Shown one piece after another: positions 38,439 through 49,014 of a DNA stretch of 64,000 bases (position 1 is its first letter; each line of letters opens with the position of its first letter). The translations under genes and the position numbers were made by a program. Source of the stretch: Zhongshania sp. (GTDB taxonomy: Bacteria > Pseudomonadota > Gammaproteobacteria > Pseudomonadales > Spongiibacteraceae). The notes under the pieces were generated by a model that saw only the letters and a program-made list of their open reading frames with translations, did no database searches and was not told the DNA's origin. The stretch lies in NCBI RefSeq assembly GCF_029212375.1, contig NZ_JARGNU010000013.1, positions 51,545 through 115,544 on the forward strand, in the 5' to 3' direction.

Positions 38439-39341
38439 CTAATTTATTTGAGTTACTTCAATAAAGTCGCTGCGCGACGACAGCGGCTCAGGCACACCAC
38501 CAGAATCAATGGTCTGGCTAGAATCAAAGCCATACTCTTTGCGCTCGCCAGTGCGGTCAATAGTGAGGTTGGCAAAATCGAATAATTCGGTATCCGCCAT
38601 TTGTGATGGGGCAATGTTTTGCATAGACGAGAAAATTTTCTCAATGCGGCTGCCGTCAGCCTTTTCCCAATCCAGCAGCATTTTGCGTATATTCTGGCGC
38701 TGCAAATTCTCCTGTGAGCCACAGAGGTTACAGGGAATAATGGGGAATTCCTTGTACTCAGAAAAAGCTTCGATATCTGACTCGCGGCAGTAAGCTAGCG
38801 GCCGAATCACAATATTGCGTTTGTCGTCTGACAGCAGTTTGGGGGGCATACCCGACAGCCGCGAGCCGTAGAACATGTTCAAAAACAGGGTTTGCACAAT
38901 ATCGTCTTTGTGGTGACCCAGTGCAATTTTAGTCGCGCCGATTTCTTCCGCAAAGGCATACAAAGTGCCACGCCGCAAACGCGAACACAGCCCGCAGGTG
39001 GTTTTACCTTCAGGAATCTTTTGCTTAACAATCGAGTAGGTGTCTTTATTGACGATGTAATACTCAATGCCCAGCGCGTCAAGGTACTCAGGCAGAATAT
39101 GCTCGGGATAGAACGGCTGTTTCTGATCCATATTGACCGCCACCAGTTCAAACTTTACCGGCGCGCTCTTTTGCAGATTCATTAAAATATCCAGCATGGT
39201 ATAGCTGTCCTTGCCACCAGACAGGCACACCATCACCCGATCGCCCTCTTCGATCATTTTATAGTCTTCAATCGCCTGTCCCGCATGGCGGCGCAGGCGT
39301 TTTTGCAATTTATTGAACTCTAGCTTTGGCAAATTGGACAT
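38439..39341 (-). CDS. ttcA: tRNA 2-thiocytidine biosynthesis protein TtcA
   Basis: About 300 residues. The PP-loop ([11 protein letters not shown]) binds ATP and the CGLC and CNLC cysteine pairs hold the Fe-S cluster; it thiolates cytidine 32 of certain tRNAs. The ATG at 39341 (MSNLPKLEF) is the usual start, five codons inside a longer frame. Confidence 0.95.
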   Translation of the reverse strand: MSNLPKLEFNKLQKRLRRHAGQAIEDYKMIEEGDRVMVCLSGGKDSYTMLDILMNLQKSAPVKFELVAVNMDQKQPFYPEHILPEYLDALGIEYYIVNKDTYSIVKQKIPEGKTTCGLCSRLRRGTLYAFAEEIGATKIALGHHKDDIVQTLFLNMFYGSRLSGMPPKLLSDDKRNIVIRPLAYCRESDIEAFSEYKEFPIIPCNLCGSQENLQRQNIRKMLLDWEKADGSRIEKIFSSMQNIAPSQMADTELFDFANLTIDRTGERKEYGFDSSQTIDSGGVPEPLSSRSDFIEVTQIN

Positions 39342-39492
39342 AGCACTTAAAATCAATCGGGGCTGGGGCTGCGCATTATATAGAAACCATGGATATGCGG
39401 CTACAAAGTAGCCAATGGAAAGACCAAGAAACCATATACACTACTCAGCGCGCCAATTAAAATCAGCCGAAAACCGGCGTTTTTAGCACTCA

Positions 39493-39524
39493 CCACGGCT
39501 CAGCACTGGCATTCCGTGGCTGAG
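39493..39524. repeat. Interleaved inverted repeats upstream of mdh
   Basis: CCACGG-CTCAG, ten bases, CCGTGG-CTGAG. The first and third pieces are complementary, as are the second and fourth, so two hairpins exclude each other. It is about 150 bases before mdh. Function unknown. Confidence 0.35.
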
Positions 39525-39672
39525 ATGACTATCATTAGGCCGCCAAAATCTGCTGGCACGAGGTGTATTGGACACGGCCAGACCCCGGCACGGGTGCATG
39601 TCGGACTGTGTAATCCACATCCGATCGCACCCGCTCAAAAATTCAGCCACTCATCACAAAGGGAATCGCCCC

Positions 39673-40653
39673 ATGAAACAAGCAGTTCGCGTCACCGTTA
39701 CCGGTGCAGCCGGCCAAATTGGCTACGCTCTTCTTTTCCGTATCGCTTCTGGCGCTATGCTGGGCGACGATCAGCCCGTAATTCTGCACCTGTTAGACAT
39801 CACTCCAGCGATGGACGCCCTGCAAGGCGTGCGCATGGAACTTGAAGACTGTGCATTCCCACTATTGGCCGGTGTTGTTTGCACCGACGATCCAAATGTT
39901 GGCTTTAAAGATGCCGACTACGCCCTGCTGGTTGGCGCACGTCCACGTGGCCCAGGCATGGAGCGTAAAGACCTGCTCGAAGCTAACGCGGCAATCTTCT
40001 CTGTTCAAGGCAAGGCCATTGACCAGAACGCCAGCAAAAACATCAAAGTATTGGTTGTTGGCAACCCAGCTAACACCAACGCCCTGATCGCCCAGCGCAA
40101 TGCGCCGTCGATCAGCCCGCGCAACTTCACTGCCATGACCCGCTTGGATCACAACCGCGCCATGACTCAGATTGCCATCAAAACCGGCAAAACTGTGAAC
40201 GACGTGACCAACATGACCATTTGGGGCAACCACTCTGCCACTCAGTACCCAGACCTGTTTAACGCCAAGGTTTCTGGCCAGACTGCAAGTGATTTGGTTG
40301 ACCAAGCATGGCTCGAAGGCGACTTCATCCCGACTGTTCAGCAGCGCGGTGCAGCCATCATCAAAGCCCGTGGCGCGTCTTCTGCCGCTTCTGCTGCAAA
40401 CGCCGCTATCGGCCACGTGCGCAGCTGGGCACTGGGCACCGAAGGCGACGACTGGGTTTCTATGGGTGTTTACAGCGACGGCAGCTACGGCATTGCCGAA
40501 GGCCTGATCTACTCTTTCCCTTGCCGCTGCAAAAATGGCGAGTGGGAAATTGTTCAAGGTGTTGAAGTTAACGACTTTAGCCGCGCAAAAATGCAAGCTT
40601 CTGAGCAAGAACTGGCTGAAGAGCGCGACGGCGTAAAACACTTACTGCCATAA
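39673..40653 (+). CDS. mdh: Malate dehydrogenase
   Basis: 326 residues, NAD-dependent malate/oxaloacetate enzyme of the TCA cycle, of the cytosolic-type MDH group. [11 protein letters not shown] binds [22 protein letters not shown] and the catalytic His in [11 protein letters not shown] are present. The ATG at 39673 has AAAGGGA upstream; a longer frame adds unrelated sequence. Monocistronic, with a strong terminator after it. Its codon use looks like that of a highly expressed gene. Confidence 0.97.
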   Translation: MKQAVRVTVTGAAGQIGYALLFRIASGAMLGDDQPVILHLLDITPAMDALQGVRMELEDCAFPLLAGVVCTDDPNVGFKDADYALLVGARPRGPGMERKDLLEANAAIFSVQGKAIDQNASKNIKVLVVGNPANTNALIAQRNAPSISPRNFTAMTRLDHNRAMTQIAIKTGKTVNDVTNMTIWGNHSATQYPDLFNAKVSGQTASDLVDQAWLEGDFIPTVQQRGAAIIKARGASSAASAANAAIGHVRSWALGTEGDDWVSMGVYSDGSYGIAEGLIYSFPCRCKNGEWEIVQGVEVNDFSRAKMQASEQELAEERDGVKHLLP

Positions 40654-40690
40654 CAGCTTGTTATAACTTACTATTATTAGTAAGGCAGAT

Positions 40691-40722
40691 AAAAAAGGCG
40701 GCCTCTCGGGGCCGCCTTTTTT
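40691..40722 (+). terminator. Strong intrinsic terminator after mdh
   Basis: A6-GGCGGCC, loop TCTCGG, GGCCGCC-T6. Being flanked by A's and T's it could act in both directions, but only mdh ends here. Confidence 0.95.
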
Positions 40723-40846
40723 GCATTAAACCGCACAACAAACACAATCTCGCTAACGCGCAATAATGACTCTTCGGTTAAAACGCGTTACCGTTTTACT
40801 TTTGTTTACAGCCAACACGTAAACTACCGTCACAGGACTCACACCA

Positions 40847-41512
40847 ATGAATGTCTCCGATGCCATTGCCGCACGTCGCTCGATTCGTGGCTTTAAACCT
40901 GACGCCATTGCGCCAGAATTGCTGGAAAAAATATTTGCCACCGCCAGCTTAGCGCCGTCCAACTGCAATACCCAGCCATGGCACACCGTTGTGGTTTCTG
41001 GCCAAGCCAGAAAAGATTTGCAGGCGGCGATTTTTGCCGAAATCAATGCTGGAAAAATGCCCACCCCCGAGTTCACGCCTGGCGATCAAAATTTAGCCGG
41101 CGCCTACAAAGATCGCCAGTACCAATGTGCGTTTACTTATTACGGCACCATGGGCATTGAGCGTCACGAAAAAGACAAACGCCATGCCCTGATGCTAAAA
41201 AACTTCGAGTTCTTTGATGCTCCCCACGTTGCTTTTATCTCCATGCCAAAAACCATGGGCGCAGTCAACGCAGTGGATATTGGGATTTATCTGCAAACCC
41301 TAATGCTGGTTTTAGTAGAGCACGGTTTGGCGAGCTGCGCCCAGGGTGCGCTGGCCCTCTACCCAGACGAAGTTCAAAAAATTGCCAACATCCCCGAAGG
41401 TAATGCCATTCTTTGTGGCTTATCATTTGGTTACGAAGACGTTGGTGCCCGCATCAATGACGCAATTATGGACCGCGCGCCACTTGCCGAAACAGTGCAG
41501 TTTATTAGCTAA
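40847..41512 (+). CDS. Nitroreductase family protein
   Basis: 221 residues, FMN-dependent nitroreductase fold. RRSIRGFKPD near the start, SNCNTQPWHTVVV and the C-terminal LCGLSFGYED fit the family. Substrate cannot be read; relatives reduce quinones or nitroaromatics with NAD(P)H. Monocistronic. Confidence 0.88.
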   Translation: MNVSDAIAARRSIRGFKPDAIAPELLEKIFATASLAPSNCNTQPWHTVVVSGQARKDLQAAIFAEINAGKMPTPEFTPGDQNLAGAYKDRQYQCAFTYYGTMGIERHEKDKRHALMLKNFEFFDAPHVAFISMPKTMGAVNAVDIGIYLQTLMLVLVEHGLASCAQGALALYPDEVQKIANIPEGNAILCGLSFGYEDVGARINDAIMDRAPLAETVQFIS

Positions 41513-41536
41513 ACCCAATCAGGTTACACATCGTTG

Positions 41537-42016
41537 CTATGCTTTGGTTGATACCCGAGTAAAACCTGTTGCAAAATTCGCAGCAGGTTTATCCGGCTGC
41601 TGGCGCTGCAAGCTCCGAATACCAGCTTGCAGCCTCACCCGCAACTCCTCACGCCAGGCAGGTTTGGCTATAAAATCATCTGCACCGGAATCCATTGCTG
41701 CAATGAAATCCGCGCCAGCACTTTGGCCTGTTAGCATTATAAAATAAGGCCGCCCAAAGGTGGGGTCAGCGGCAATCCGCTGACACAAATCGAGACCATT
41801 CACACCGGGCATACGCCAGTCGCTTAGTACAATATCGACAAAATTCTTTTTGAGAAATCGTAGCGCCTCAGTCGCATTTTCGGCAGTAATAACGGCTAAA
41901 CCCATGCCCTGCAATACTGCATGTAAGCGCATACGCTCTACTTTGTTATCTTCTACAACCAAAACTTTGACCGCCCTGCCGTCAAGATGCATCGCTGTTT
42001 TCTCAAAAAACTCCAT
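41537..42016 (-). CDS. Single-domain response regulator
   Basis: 159 residues, one receiver domain (VKVLVVEDNKVERMRLH), with phospho-acceptor Asp in DIVLSDWRMPG, Thr in IMLTGQ and Lys in IAKPAW. There is no output domain; the last 30 residues are polar. No kinase is nearby, so the partner is unknown. It is not close to CheY in sequence. Confidence 0.87.
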   Translation of the reverse strand: MEFFEKTAMHLDGRAVKVLVVEDNKVERMRLHAVLQGMGLAVITAENATEALRFLKKNFVDIVLSDWRMPGVNGLDLCQRIAADPTFGRPYFIMLTGQSAGADFIAAMDSGADDFIAKPAWREELRVRLQAGIRSLQRQQPDKPAANFATGFTRVSTKA

Positions 42017-42263
42017 ACATCACCTATCACGTCTAATTTACTTTCTTAAGTTAAGTAAAAGAGAGCAAGCTTTAAGCCACTGCATACCATTATCGTAACC
42101 ATCTGAATTAAAAAGGAAAATCGAAATAAAATTTATAAGTCCCCCCATTTAAATATACGAAACACCTATTGCTTAGCACTTTGCGATGCAAATTACACAT
42201 AGCTTCAGTTTAAGCATGCCTAATTTGCGCGACGGTATTCCGCCAACGCCTACGCCCACTCTG

Positions 42264-43316
42264 TTAACACGCCATACAAGGTGGTCGATTGCGCTCGGTA
42301 AACTGCCCATTCCAATAGGGGTAATACGGGTATGGCACAGCGACTTTACTCACCTCATTCAAGGCGGCTAACTGCGCGCTATTCAGCGACCAGCCCACCG
42401 CGCCGATATTATCCAGCAGCTGCTGTTCATTTCTTGCGCCAATTAACACCGACGACACACTGGGCCGGCTGAGCACCCAATTAAGCGCAATTTGCGGAAT
42501 GGTTTTACCCGTTTCTGAGGCGATCTGTTCCAGCACGTCCACCACGTCATAAACATGTTCGTCCGCCACCGGCGGCGCAAACTGCTTGGTTTCATGGAGG
42601 CGACTTTGCTCGGGCAAGGCCTGGCCACGGCGCATTTTGCCGGTGAGTCGGCCCCAGCCTAGCGGGCTCCACACAATGGCCCCCAAGCCTTGATCTAAGC
42701 CAAGAGGCATCAGCTCCCATTCGTAATCACGCCCAACAAGAGAGTAATAAGCTTGGTTGGCAACAAAGCGCTGATAGCCGTAGCGATCTGCCACCGCTTG
42801 GGATTTCATGATTTGCCAGCCAGAGAAATTAGACACGCCGATATAGCCGACCTTGCCGCTTTGCACCAAGTCATTCAGGGTTTTCATTACGCTTTCTACA
42901 GGGGTGTGGGCGTCAAAATGATGAAGCTGAAGGATGTCAATATGATCGGTATTCAAACGTTGCAGAGCTTGCTCGGTGGCTTTAATCAGGTGATGGCGTG
43001 AGGCACCAACTTCATTGGCGCCATCCCCCACGCGCAAACTCATTTTGGTCGAGATAATCGCCTTATCTCGCTTACCCGCCAAGGCTTTGCCAAGAATGCG
43101 CTCCGACTCCCCGTCTGAATACACATCTGCGGTGTCGAATAAATTCACGCCGTGCTCAAGGCAAAGATCCACTATTCTGGTGGCCTCTTGCACTTGGGAA
43201 TTACCCCAAGCGCTAAACAATGGCCCCTGCCCGCCAAACGTACCAGCGCCGAATCCCAATACCGGCACTTTAAAACCAGAGTGACCTAAAAACCGCTGTT
43301 CTATCGATATACTCAT
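42264..43316 (-). CDS. Aldo/keto reductase
   Basis: About 350 residues, a TIM-barrel NADPH-dependent oxidoreductase. The catalytic Asp/Tyr (LFDTADVYSDGESE), Lys (AIISTKMS) and His (ILQLHHFD) are seen. ATG at 43316 has AGGAG six bases upstream. Related enzymes act on varied carbonyls. It is followed upstream by an MFS gene in the same direction; a LysR gene diverges from that pair. Confidence 0.9.
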   Translation of the reverse strand: MSISIEQRFLGHSGFKVPVLGFGAGTFGGQGPLFSAWGNSQVQEATRIVDLCLEHGVNLFDTADVYSDGESERILGKALAGKRDKAIISTKMSLRVGDGANEVGASRHHLIKATEQALQRLNTDHIDILQLHHFDAHTPVESVMKTLNDLVQSGKVGYIGVSNFSGWQIMKSQAVADRYGYQRFVANQAYYSLVGRDYEWELMPLGLDQGLGAIVWSPLGWGRLTGKMRRGQALPEQSRLHETKQFAPPVADEHVYDVVDVLEQIASETGKTIPQIALNWVLSRPSVSSVLIGARNEQQLLDNIGAVGWSLNSAQLAALNEVSKVAVPYPYYPYWNGQFTERNRPPCMAC

Positions 43317-43367
43317 CACTTTCTCCTATTGCACTTATCAAACTCACATTTTGCATGGCGCATGGAT

Positions 43368-44582
43368 TCAAATACGCAAACACTCAAGCGGAGCGTCATC
43401 TGGCCCGCTCACTGTTTGAACTGACGCTCTGCTATCAAATACCGCGAGCACCATCGCCACGAGCACTAACACCGCCGCCACCCATGGCAAGTAAGCAACA
43501 CTGAGGTACTGGCTCATCACGACTCCACCGAGCCACGCGCCAAAGGCATTGCCCAAATTAAAGGCCGCAATATTCAGGCTAGACACCATGGTCGGTGGCA
43601 GGCCCTGCGCGGCATTCAGCATATTCATTTGCAGGGGCGCCACGGTGGCAAATGCCCCCGCACCCAGTAGCCCAAAAAGCACTACCGTCAAAATCGGCTG
43701 ATTCAGCGTGAGCGGCAAAATCAACAGCGACAGCAGTAAAATAGACAGGGTAATGAGATTGGCCCAGCGCGGCTGGCGATCGGCAATGCGGCCGCCAAAA
43801 GTATTGCCAATCACAATACCCAGCCCTACCACCAATAAAATGGCCGACACCGCATCTAGGCTAAACCCCGACACCTCGGTCAGCAGGGTTTGCACATAGG
43901 TGAACACGGTAAAGAAACCAGCAAAGGCCAGTACCGTCATCAGCAATTTGGATAAAATATTCGGGTTCAATAAACCCATTAAGGACGCATTTTCGCCGAC
44001 TTGGGGCTGATCATTTTTCGTCGCTGGCAAAAACAAATACAAAATAAGCATGGCGACAAGGCCAATCAGGGCGATCACCGCAAAAGGCGTGCGCCAGCTA
44101 AAATTCTGCCCCAGCCACGCACCGGCGGGCACCCCCAAAATAGTCGCCAAGGTTAAACCGCTAAATATAAACGCAATGGCGCTGGCCTTTTGGGAGGGCG
44201 CCACAACTTTGGTGGCAACCACCGAGCCCACCCCAAAAAAGGTGCCGTGGGCGAAGGCGGTAATGATTCTGGCCGTCAAAATTAGCTCGTAATTGGGTGC
44301 CCACCAGCACACCAAATTGCCCACGGTAAAAATCAACATCATCAACATCAAAGTGCGCTTATGGGCCAGTTGCGCACTTAAATAGGTAAATATTGGCGCA
44401 CCAACCACAACCCCAAGGGCGTAGCCCGAAATAAGAAAGCCCGCCGCCTGCAGACTTACCTGCATGTCGCTGGCGACCTGTTCCAACAAACCCATAATCA
44501 CAAACTCGGTGGAGCCAATACCAAAAGCCCCCACCGCCAGCGCATAAAGCGCCGGATTTTTGATATACCGCGAAATAGCCAT
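43368..44582 (-). CDS. MFS transporter (AraJ-like drug/sugar efflux group)
   Basis: About 404 residues, twelve helices. GIGSTEFVIMGLLEQVASD and the loop LSAQLAHKRTLM match the DHA1/AraJ group. The ATG at 44582 (MAISRY) is preferred to a TTG six codons earlier. With the aldo/keto reductase downstream and the divergent LysR gene it probably forms a small inducible unit; the compound exported is not known. Confidence 0.87.
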   Translation of the reverse strand: MAISRYIKNPALYALAVGAFGIGSTEFVIMGLLEQVASDMQVSLQAAGFLISGYALGVVVGAPIFTYLSAQLAHKRTLMLMMLIFTVGNLVCWWAPNYELILTARIITAFAHGTFFGVGSVVATKVVAPSQKASAIAFIFSGLTLATILGVPAGAWLGQNFSWRTPFAVIALIGLVAMLILYLFLPATKNDQPQVGENASLMGLLNPNILSKLLMTVLAFAGFFTVFTYVQTLLTEVSGFSLDAVSAILLVVGLGIVIGNTFGGRIADRQPRWANLITLSILLLSLLILPLTLNQPILTVVLFGLLGAGAFATVAPLQMNMLNAAQGLPPTMVSSLNIAAFNLGNAFGAWLGGVVMSQYLSVAYLPWVAAVLVLVAMVLAVFDSRASVQTVSGPDDAPLECLRI

Positions 44583-44691
44583 CAATGCATTACTCAACAA
44601 GAAATAGAATGCAGCAAGCTTAGAGCCCTTGTATTAGATGCACTAGCGGTGTAAATATTGTTTTACTTTCAATGAAACGTTGATAATTAAT

Positions 44692-45594
44692 ATGGATACC
44701 CTGAGCGACATCGCCATCTTTATTCGGGTTTTAGACACTGGCAATATCAGCGCCGCCGCGCGCAGCTTGGGCCTTAGCCCAGCGGTGGCCAGTAAACGGC
44801 TGATTAGTTTAGAAAAATACTTGGGTGTGCGCTTATTGCACCGCACCACGCGGCGGGTCAGCGCCACCCCCGAAGGCGTGGAGCTGGCCACCCAAGGTCG
44901 CCCGTTAATCGAAGATTTAGAAGCCCTCACCAGTGGTTTAAGCCAGTCAGGTAAAGAAGTGAGCGGTACTTTGCGCATTACCGCCGCAGTGTCTTTTGGC
45001 CACCATTATATTTCGCCCTTGCTGCCGCGCTTTTTAGCCCAACATCCGCGCCTGCACGTGCAGTTGAATTTAACCGATGAAAAGCGCGACCTGATTAACG
45101 ACGGTTTTGACTTGGCGATTCGCATTACCAGCACACTGCAAGACTCCGGTTTGGTGGCAAGGCGTTTGGCCCGCAATCGCCGCATTATGTGTGCCTCGCC
45201 GGCGTATTTGGCTCGCCTTGGCGCGCCGCAAACCTTGGCCGAGTTGAGTCAGCACCAATGCTTGCTACTTGCGGGATTTAACGGTGTAGAAGACCGCTGG
45301 CAACTCACCGACAAGCACGGCGAGAAACACAGCGTTAAGGTGAAAGGTCGGTTAGAAAGTAATCTGGGCGATGCCCTGCGCGACGCGGCGCTATCGGGTT
45401 TGGGAATTTCGCTGCACTCCAGCTGGCACATCAATAAAGACCTCAACGACGGCAAACTGCAGGTGGTCCTTCCGGACTACCACATGGACACGGCGATCTT
45501 TGCGGTAATGCCCCAGCGCCGTCTTGTTCCCCCGCGCGTTAAAGCCTTTATCCAATTTTTAGAAGAGCAAGTGGCCGAAGAGAACTGGGCTTAA
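44692..45594 (+). CDS. LysR-family transcriptional regulator
   Basis: 300 residues. Helix-turn-helix in the first 60 residues (NISAAARSLGLSPAVASKRL), then a substrate-binding domain. Start MDTLSDIAIF at 44692; a TTG four codons earlier is less likely. It diverges from the MFS gene at 44582, with about 110 bases between, and is the likely regulator of it. Confidence 0.9.
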   Translation: MDTLSDIAIFIRVLDTGNISAAARSLGLSPAVASKRLISLEKYLGVRLLHRTTRRVSATPEGVELATQGRPLIEDLEALTSGLSQSGKEVSGTLRITAAVSFGHHYISPLLPRFLAQHPRLHVQLNLTDEKRDLINDGFDLAIRITSTLQDSGLVARRLARNRRIMCASPAYLARLGAPQTLAELSQHQCLLLAGFNGVEDRWQLTDKHGEKHSVKVKGRLESNLGDALRDAALSGLGISLHSSWHINKDLNDGKLQVVLPDYHMDTAIFAVMPQRRLVPPRVKAFIQFLEEQVAEENWA

Positions 45595-45617
45595 CGCCGC
45601 CGTTACGCGATGAAATG

Positions 45618-46904
45618 CTAAACCACAGGCCCGTCTGGCGGCATATCGCCACCGGAGTCTGTCTCTGAGCCAGCCAAGGCATCTTCATCCATACGCGGGT
45701 CTAGTTCAAAAATTACCGGCGAGGTCACCGACACGGGGCGGAAGGGTTCGGTTTCATCGACAATCGGCATCGCGTGGGATTTGCGCCGAATAGCAATACC
45801 CAAGGTAAAGCCAAGCAAACTGAGTGCAGAGAACACAAACAAACCCTGTGGGCCAAGCAGCGACATTAACAGTGAGGCCAGTGGCGCACCCAGCGCCGAG
45901 CTAACGCCAAAGATAAACAGAATGCCGCTGCCGATTAACACAAAATCGCTGGGTTCGGCGTTGTCTGAGGTATGGGCTAAACAGATGGAATACATGGTCA
46001 TCGCCGACGCGCCCCACAGCACCGCGAGTAGCAAGAGAAAATTGCCGCTAGCGGGAATAAAGGCCAGTATCAGTGATACCACGGCGCCAAAAATGCTGGT
46101 AAAAAACAAGACCAGCCGCCGGTCGTAGCGGTCAGACAATCGCCCCAGCGGCAGCTGAAACAAGGCGCCGCCCAATACCGCGCCGCTCATAAATAAGGTC
46201 AGTTGCGCAGTATCTAATCCCAAACCCCGCGCATACACCGGCCCCAAGGCCCAAAATGCGCCGGTTATTAAACCGCTGCACACCGCGCCTTCCATACCGA
46301 CATGAGATAGCTGCCATAAACGCCGAAAATTCAGTTTCACTACTTGCATCGGCGCGGGCGCCAAGGTCAGGGTCAGCGACACTGGCACAATGGCCAGCGA
46401 CAAAAGTATCCCCGCAAGGCCAAACAGCATTGGCCCCGACGGCTCAGCAAAGTTAATCATTTGCTGGCCCAAAATAATCATACTTAAATTAATTACGGTG
46501 TAGGTCGACAACAAGGTGCCCCGCGTCTCGCGGGTGGCGCGGTCATTCAGCCAGCTCTCAATCACCATATACAAACCGGAAATGCAAAAACCCAGCACAA
46601 AGCGCAGCACCAGCCACACCTCAACCACTGGCAGAGCGTGGAATAGAAATACAATGGCAGAAAAAATCGAACCCAGCACCGCAAAACTGCGAATATGACC
46701 CACCCTGCGCACGATATGCGGGGTCATCAAGCTGCTAACCACAAAGCCAACAAAATAGCAGGAGGCGGTAAAACCAATCTCGGTTGGGCTAAATTGCTCA
46801 ATTTCAGCCCGCAGTGGCAATAGGGTTAGCATCATGCCGTGGGCAAGTAGCAGTAAGGCGTCAGACAGTAACAGTGCCGTTAACGGCAATAACAAACGTC
46901 TCAT
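45618..46904 (-). CDS. MFS transporter (YcaD-like)
   Basis: 428 residues, twelve helices; the start MRRLLLPLTALLLSDALLLLAHGM and loop GRLSDRYDRR are typical of the YcaD-like MFS group. The tail of about 45 residues is acidic. Substrate unknown. Convergent with the LysR gene on its left. Confidence 0.85.
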   Translation of the reverse strand: MRRLLLPLTALLLSDALLLLAHGMMLTLLPLRAEIEQFSPTEIGFTASCYFVGFVVSSLMTPHIVRRVGHIRSFAVLGSIFSAIVFLFHALPVVEVWLVLRFVLGFCISGLYMVIESWLNDRATRETRGTLLSTYTVINLSMIILGQQMINFAEPSGPMLFGLAGILLSLAIVPVSLTLTLAPAPMQVVKLNFRRLWQLSHVGMEGAVCSGLITGAFWALGPVYARGLGLDTAQLTLFMSGAVLGGALFQLPLGRLSDRYDRRLVLFFTSIFGAVVSLILAFIPASGNFLLLLAVLWGASAMTMYSICLAHTSDNAEPSDFVLIGSGILFIFGVSSALGAPLASLLMSLLGPQGLFVFSALSLLGFTLGIAIRRKSHAMPIVDETEPFRPVSVTSPVIFELDPRMDEDALAGSETDSGGDMPPDGPVV

Positions 46905-46962
46905 TCATCGTCCATCTTAGGAGCTATAACCGCGATGCTATATGGCGGCCCAGAGTTTCTAT

Positions 46963-46974
46963 ATGCTATAGCAT
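46963..46974. repeat. 12-bp palindrome between the YcaD-like gene and tamA
   Basis: ATGCTATAGCAT, with a second ATGCTATA at 46935-46942, 28 bases away. It lies upstream of the YcaD-like gene. Possible operator, unproven. Confidence 0.3.
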
Positions 46975-47122
46975 GCTGGACGCCCATTAATAGTCCAACA
47001 CCAACTAAACACTTGCCGTAGTGACAAACTGCCCGTCATAAATGCGGCTTTCTCGGCAATAGCTGCCATAGTTAACACAGCGCAGTAAAGGCTGATAAGC
47101 ACTACACCACTATCAGAATAAT

Positions 47123-47138
47123 CCCAGCAATAGCTGGG
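47123..47138 (+). repeat. Small stem-loop in the tamA leader
   Basis: CCCAGC-AATA-GCTGGG, 28 bases before the tamA start; a second dyad (CTGATA/TATCAG, 47092-47116) lies just before. Neither is followed by T's. Confidence 0.35.
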
Positions 47139-47166
47139 CAATACATAACAGGCAATCTCAGAATTT

Positions 47167-49014
47167 ATGTCAAAAGCCTCAAGCTTAAACACTCGTCACT
47201 CAAGCATTGCGCATTTTTTAATATTACTGTGTTCAGTATTCGCGGCCTCCTCAGCTTGGTCCGCAAATGACGTCAGTTTAGAGATACTAGGCGGAAAAAC
47301 TGAGCTGCAAGATAATATTCGCGCCCATCTCGACCTTAGCGACATTCACTGCAATAGCTCGGAATTAAGGCTGCGCAGTCGCCTACGGGGCAGCGATCAA
47401 AAAATTTCTGATGCAATGCGAGCACTGGGCTATTACCACGGCAGCTGGACGCTGCGACGTGAACAACGGGCGCTAAAAACCAGCTTGCTCAAAAGCAACC
47501 CCTTGAGCAAGGCCGTTAAAAAAATTGCGGCCAGCACATCTGCCACCCCCGACACCGAAGTCGATAGCTGTTGGGTGCTAAGCCTTGATCTCACACCAGG
47601 CCCCCAAACCCTAATTACCCAATTAGATGTACGGGTTATTGGCGAAGGCCAAAACGACCCCGTGTTCACCAAATACCTCGCCAAACTTCCAGTCGCCGTT
47701 GGCGACCCTGTGCAACACGATGTTTACGAAGCCACCAAAAACGCCATTAATCAGCGCGCCCGCAATGCTGGGTATATCGACGGCCAACTTCAAGAGCACC
47801 GATTAGAAGTTAATACCGATACCCATAGCGCCACTATTGCGCTGGTATTTAATAGCGGCAGTCGCTATCGGTTTGGCGAAGTGGCATTTGGGCCCTCGCT
47901 CATCAGCACTGAACTTATGCAGCGCTACGTACCATTCAAGAGTGGCGACCCCTTTGACTCGAGCAAAATAGTGCAATTGCAAAACAATCTGATTAGCAGT
48001 AATTATTTTGCGTCAGTCAATATTGACCAAGAAAACCAAAACGCCGAGCAACAGCGTATTGACCTTAACGTGCAAACAGCAGAAAAACGCAAATACGAAA
48101 CCACTGCCGGTATTGGCGCCTCTACCGATACCGGCCCGCGTGTTAGCTACGGTCTGCGCAACCGCCGCATCAACGCCGCCGGTCACACCTATCAAGTGGC
48201 CAGCCAATACTCGCCGGTGCTCTCTAACCTGAGCTTTCAGTACACTGTGCCGGGCAGCAAACCCCTTACCGACAAAATCCAACTTTCAACTGGTGTCGAA
48301 CGCAAAGATACCGACACCACCGAGAGCCTGAGCTACCGCGCTGAAATTGCGCAAATTTCCCTGCAAAGTAATAACTGGATTCAAACCCTGAGCCTGAAAT
48401 TTTTGCGCGAAAACTACGACATTGCCGACGAGCACAACACCTCCACCCTACTCATGCCAGGCATAGCGTGGGCGCGCAGCGAGGCCAATGATCGCCGCTA
48501 CCCCACTAAGGGCTGGCGCATCAATGCGGCAGCGCGGGGCGCGCTACAAGGCGTGATATCCGACGTAAGTCTGGCTCAGGCAGAACTCGACAGTAAATTA
48601 ATCTTCCCGCTGTGGGGTGGCCGCGTAATCAGTCGTGGGGGTTTAGGCTTAACGATATTAGATGATTTTTCAGAACTGCCAGCCTCGCTGCGTTTCTTTG
48701 CGGGCGGCGACAATAGCGTGCGCGGTTTTGGCTACGAAACCCTCGGCCCCGAAAATGCCTTGGGCGAAGTGGTTGGCGGTAAACATCGCATCACGGGCAG
48801 CATTGAATACGATCACCGCGTGTGGGGCGACTTTGCGCTGGCCACTTTTTTCGATGCCGGTAACGCCTTCGACACCAATACCTTCACCCTTTATGAAAGT
48901 GCGGGCCTTGGCCTGCGCTGGCTGTCCCCCATTGGCCCAGTGCGGGTTGATTTTGCCTTTCCCCTGAAAGACGGTGGATTCCAATTTCATCTGTCGATGG
49001 GGCCAGACCTATGA
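47167..49014 (+). CDS. tamA: Translocation and assembly module protein TamA (BamA family)
   Basis: 615 residues. Signal peptide (cleavage near AWSA), three POTRA domains to about residue 270, then a 16-strand barrel with the conserved FAGGDNSVRGFGY and an end of the usual type. With TamB it helps insert some outer-membrane proteins and move lipid to the outer membrane. The tamB start overlaps its stop (ATGA). Confidence 0.95.
   Translation: MSKASSLNTRHSSIAHFLILLCSVFAASSAWSANDVSLEILGGKTELQDNIRAHLDLSDIHCNSSELRLRSRLRGSDQKISDAMRALGYYHGSWTLRREQRALKTSLLKSNPLSKAVKKIAASTSATPDTEVDSCWVLSLDLTPGPQTLITQLDVRVIGEGQNDPVFTKYLAKLPVAVGDPVQHDVYEATKNAINQRARNAGYIDGQLQEHRLEVNTDTHSATIALVFNSGSRYRFGEVAFGPSLISTELMQRYVPFKSGDPFDSSKIVQLQNNLISSNYFASVNIDQENQNAEQQRIDLNVQTAEKRKYETTAGIGASTDTGPRVSYGLRNRRINAAGHTYQVASQYSPVLSNLSFQYTVPGSKPLTDKIQLSTGVERKDTDTTESLSYRAEIAQISLQSNNWIQTLSLKFLRENYDIADEHNTSTLLMPGIAWARSEANDRRYPTKGWRINAAARGALQGVISDVSLAQAELDSKLIFPLWGGRVISRGGLGLTILDDFSELPASLRFFAGGDNSVRGFGYETLGPENALGEVVGGKHRITGSIEYDHRVWGDFALATFFDAGNAFDTNTFTLYESAGLGLRWLSPIGPVRVDFAFPLKDGGFQFHLSMGPDL

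Noticed and set aside
38310-38585. Open frame on the plus strand over the ttcA end
   Set aside because: It is mostly the opposite strand of ttcA and begins in a purine-rich repeat.
39862-40641. 259-codon open frame antisense to mdh
   Set aside because: It is the mirror of a highly biased, strongly expressed gene; long antisense frames are expected there.
42017-42263. Gap between the response regulator and the aldo/keto reductase as a possible small-RNA site
   Set aside because: I found no terminator, stem or promoter to support an RNA gene.
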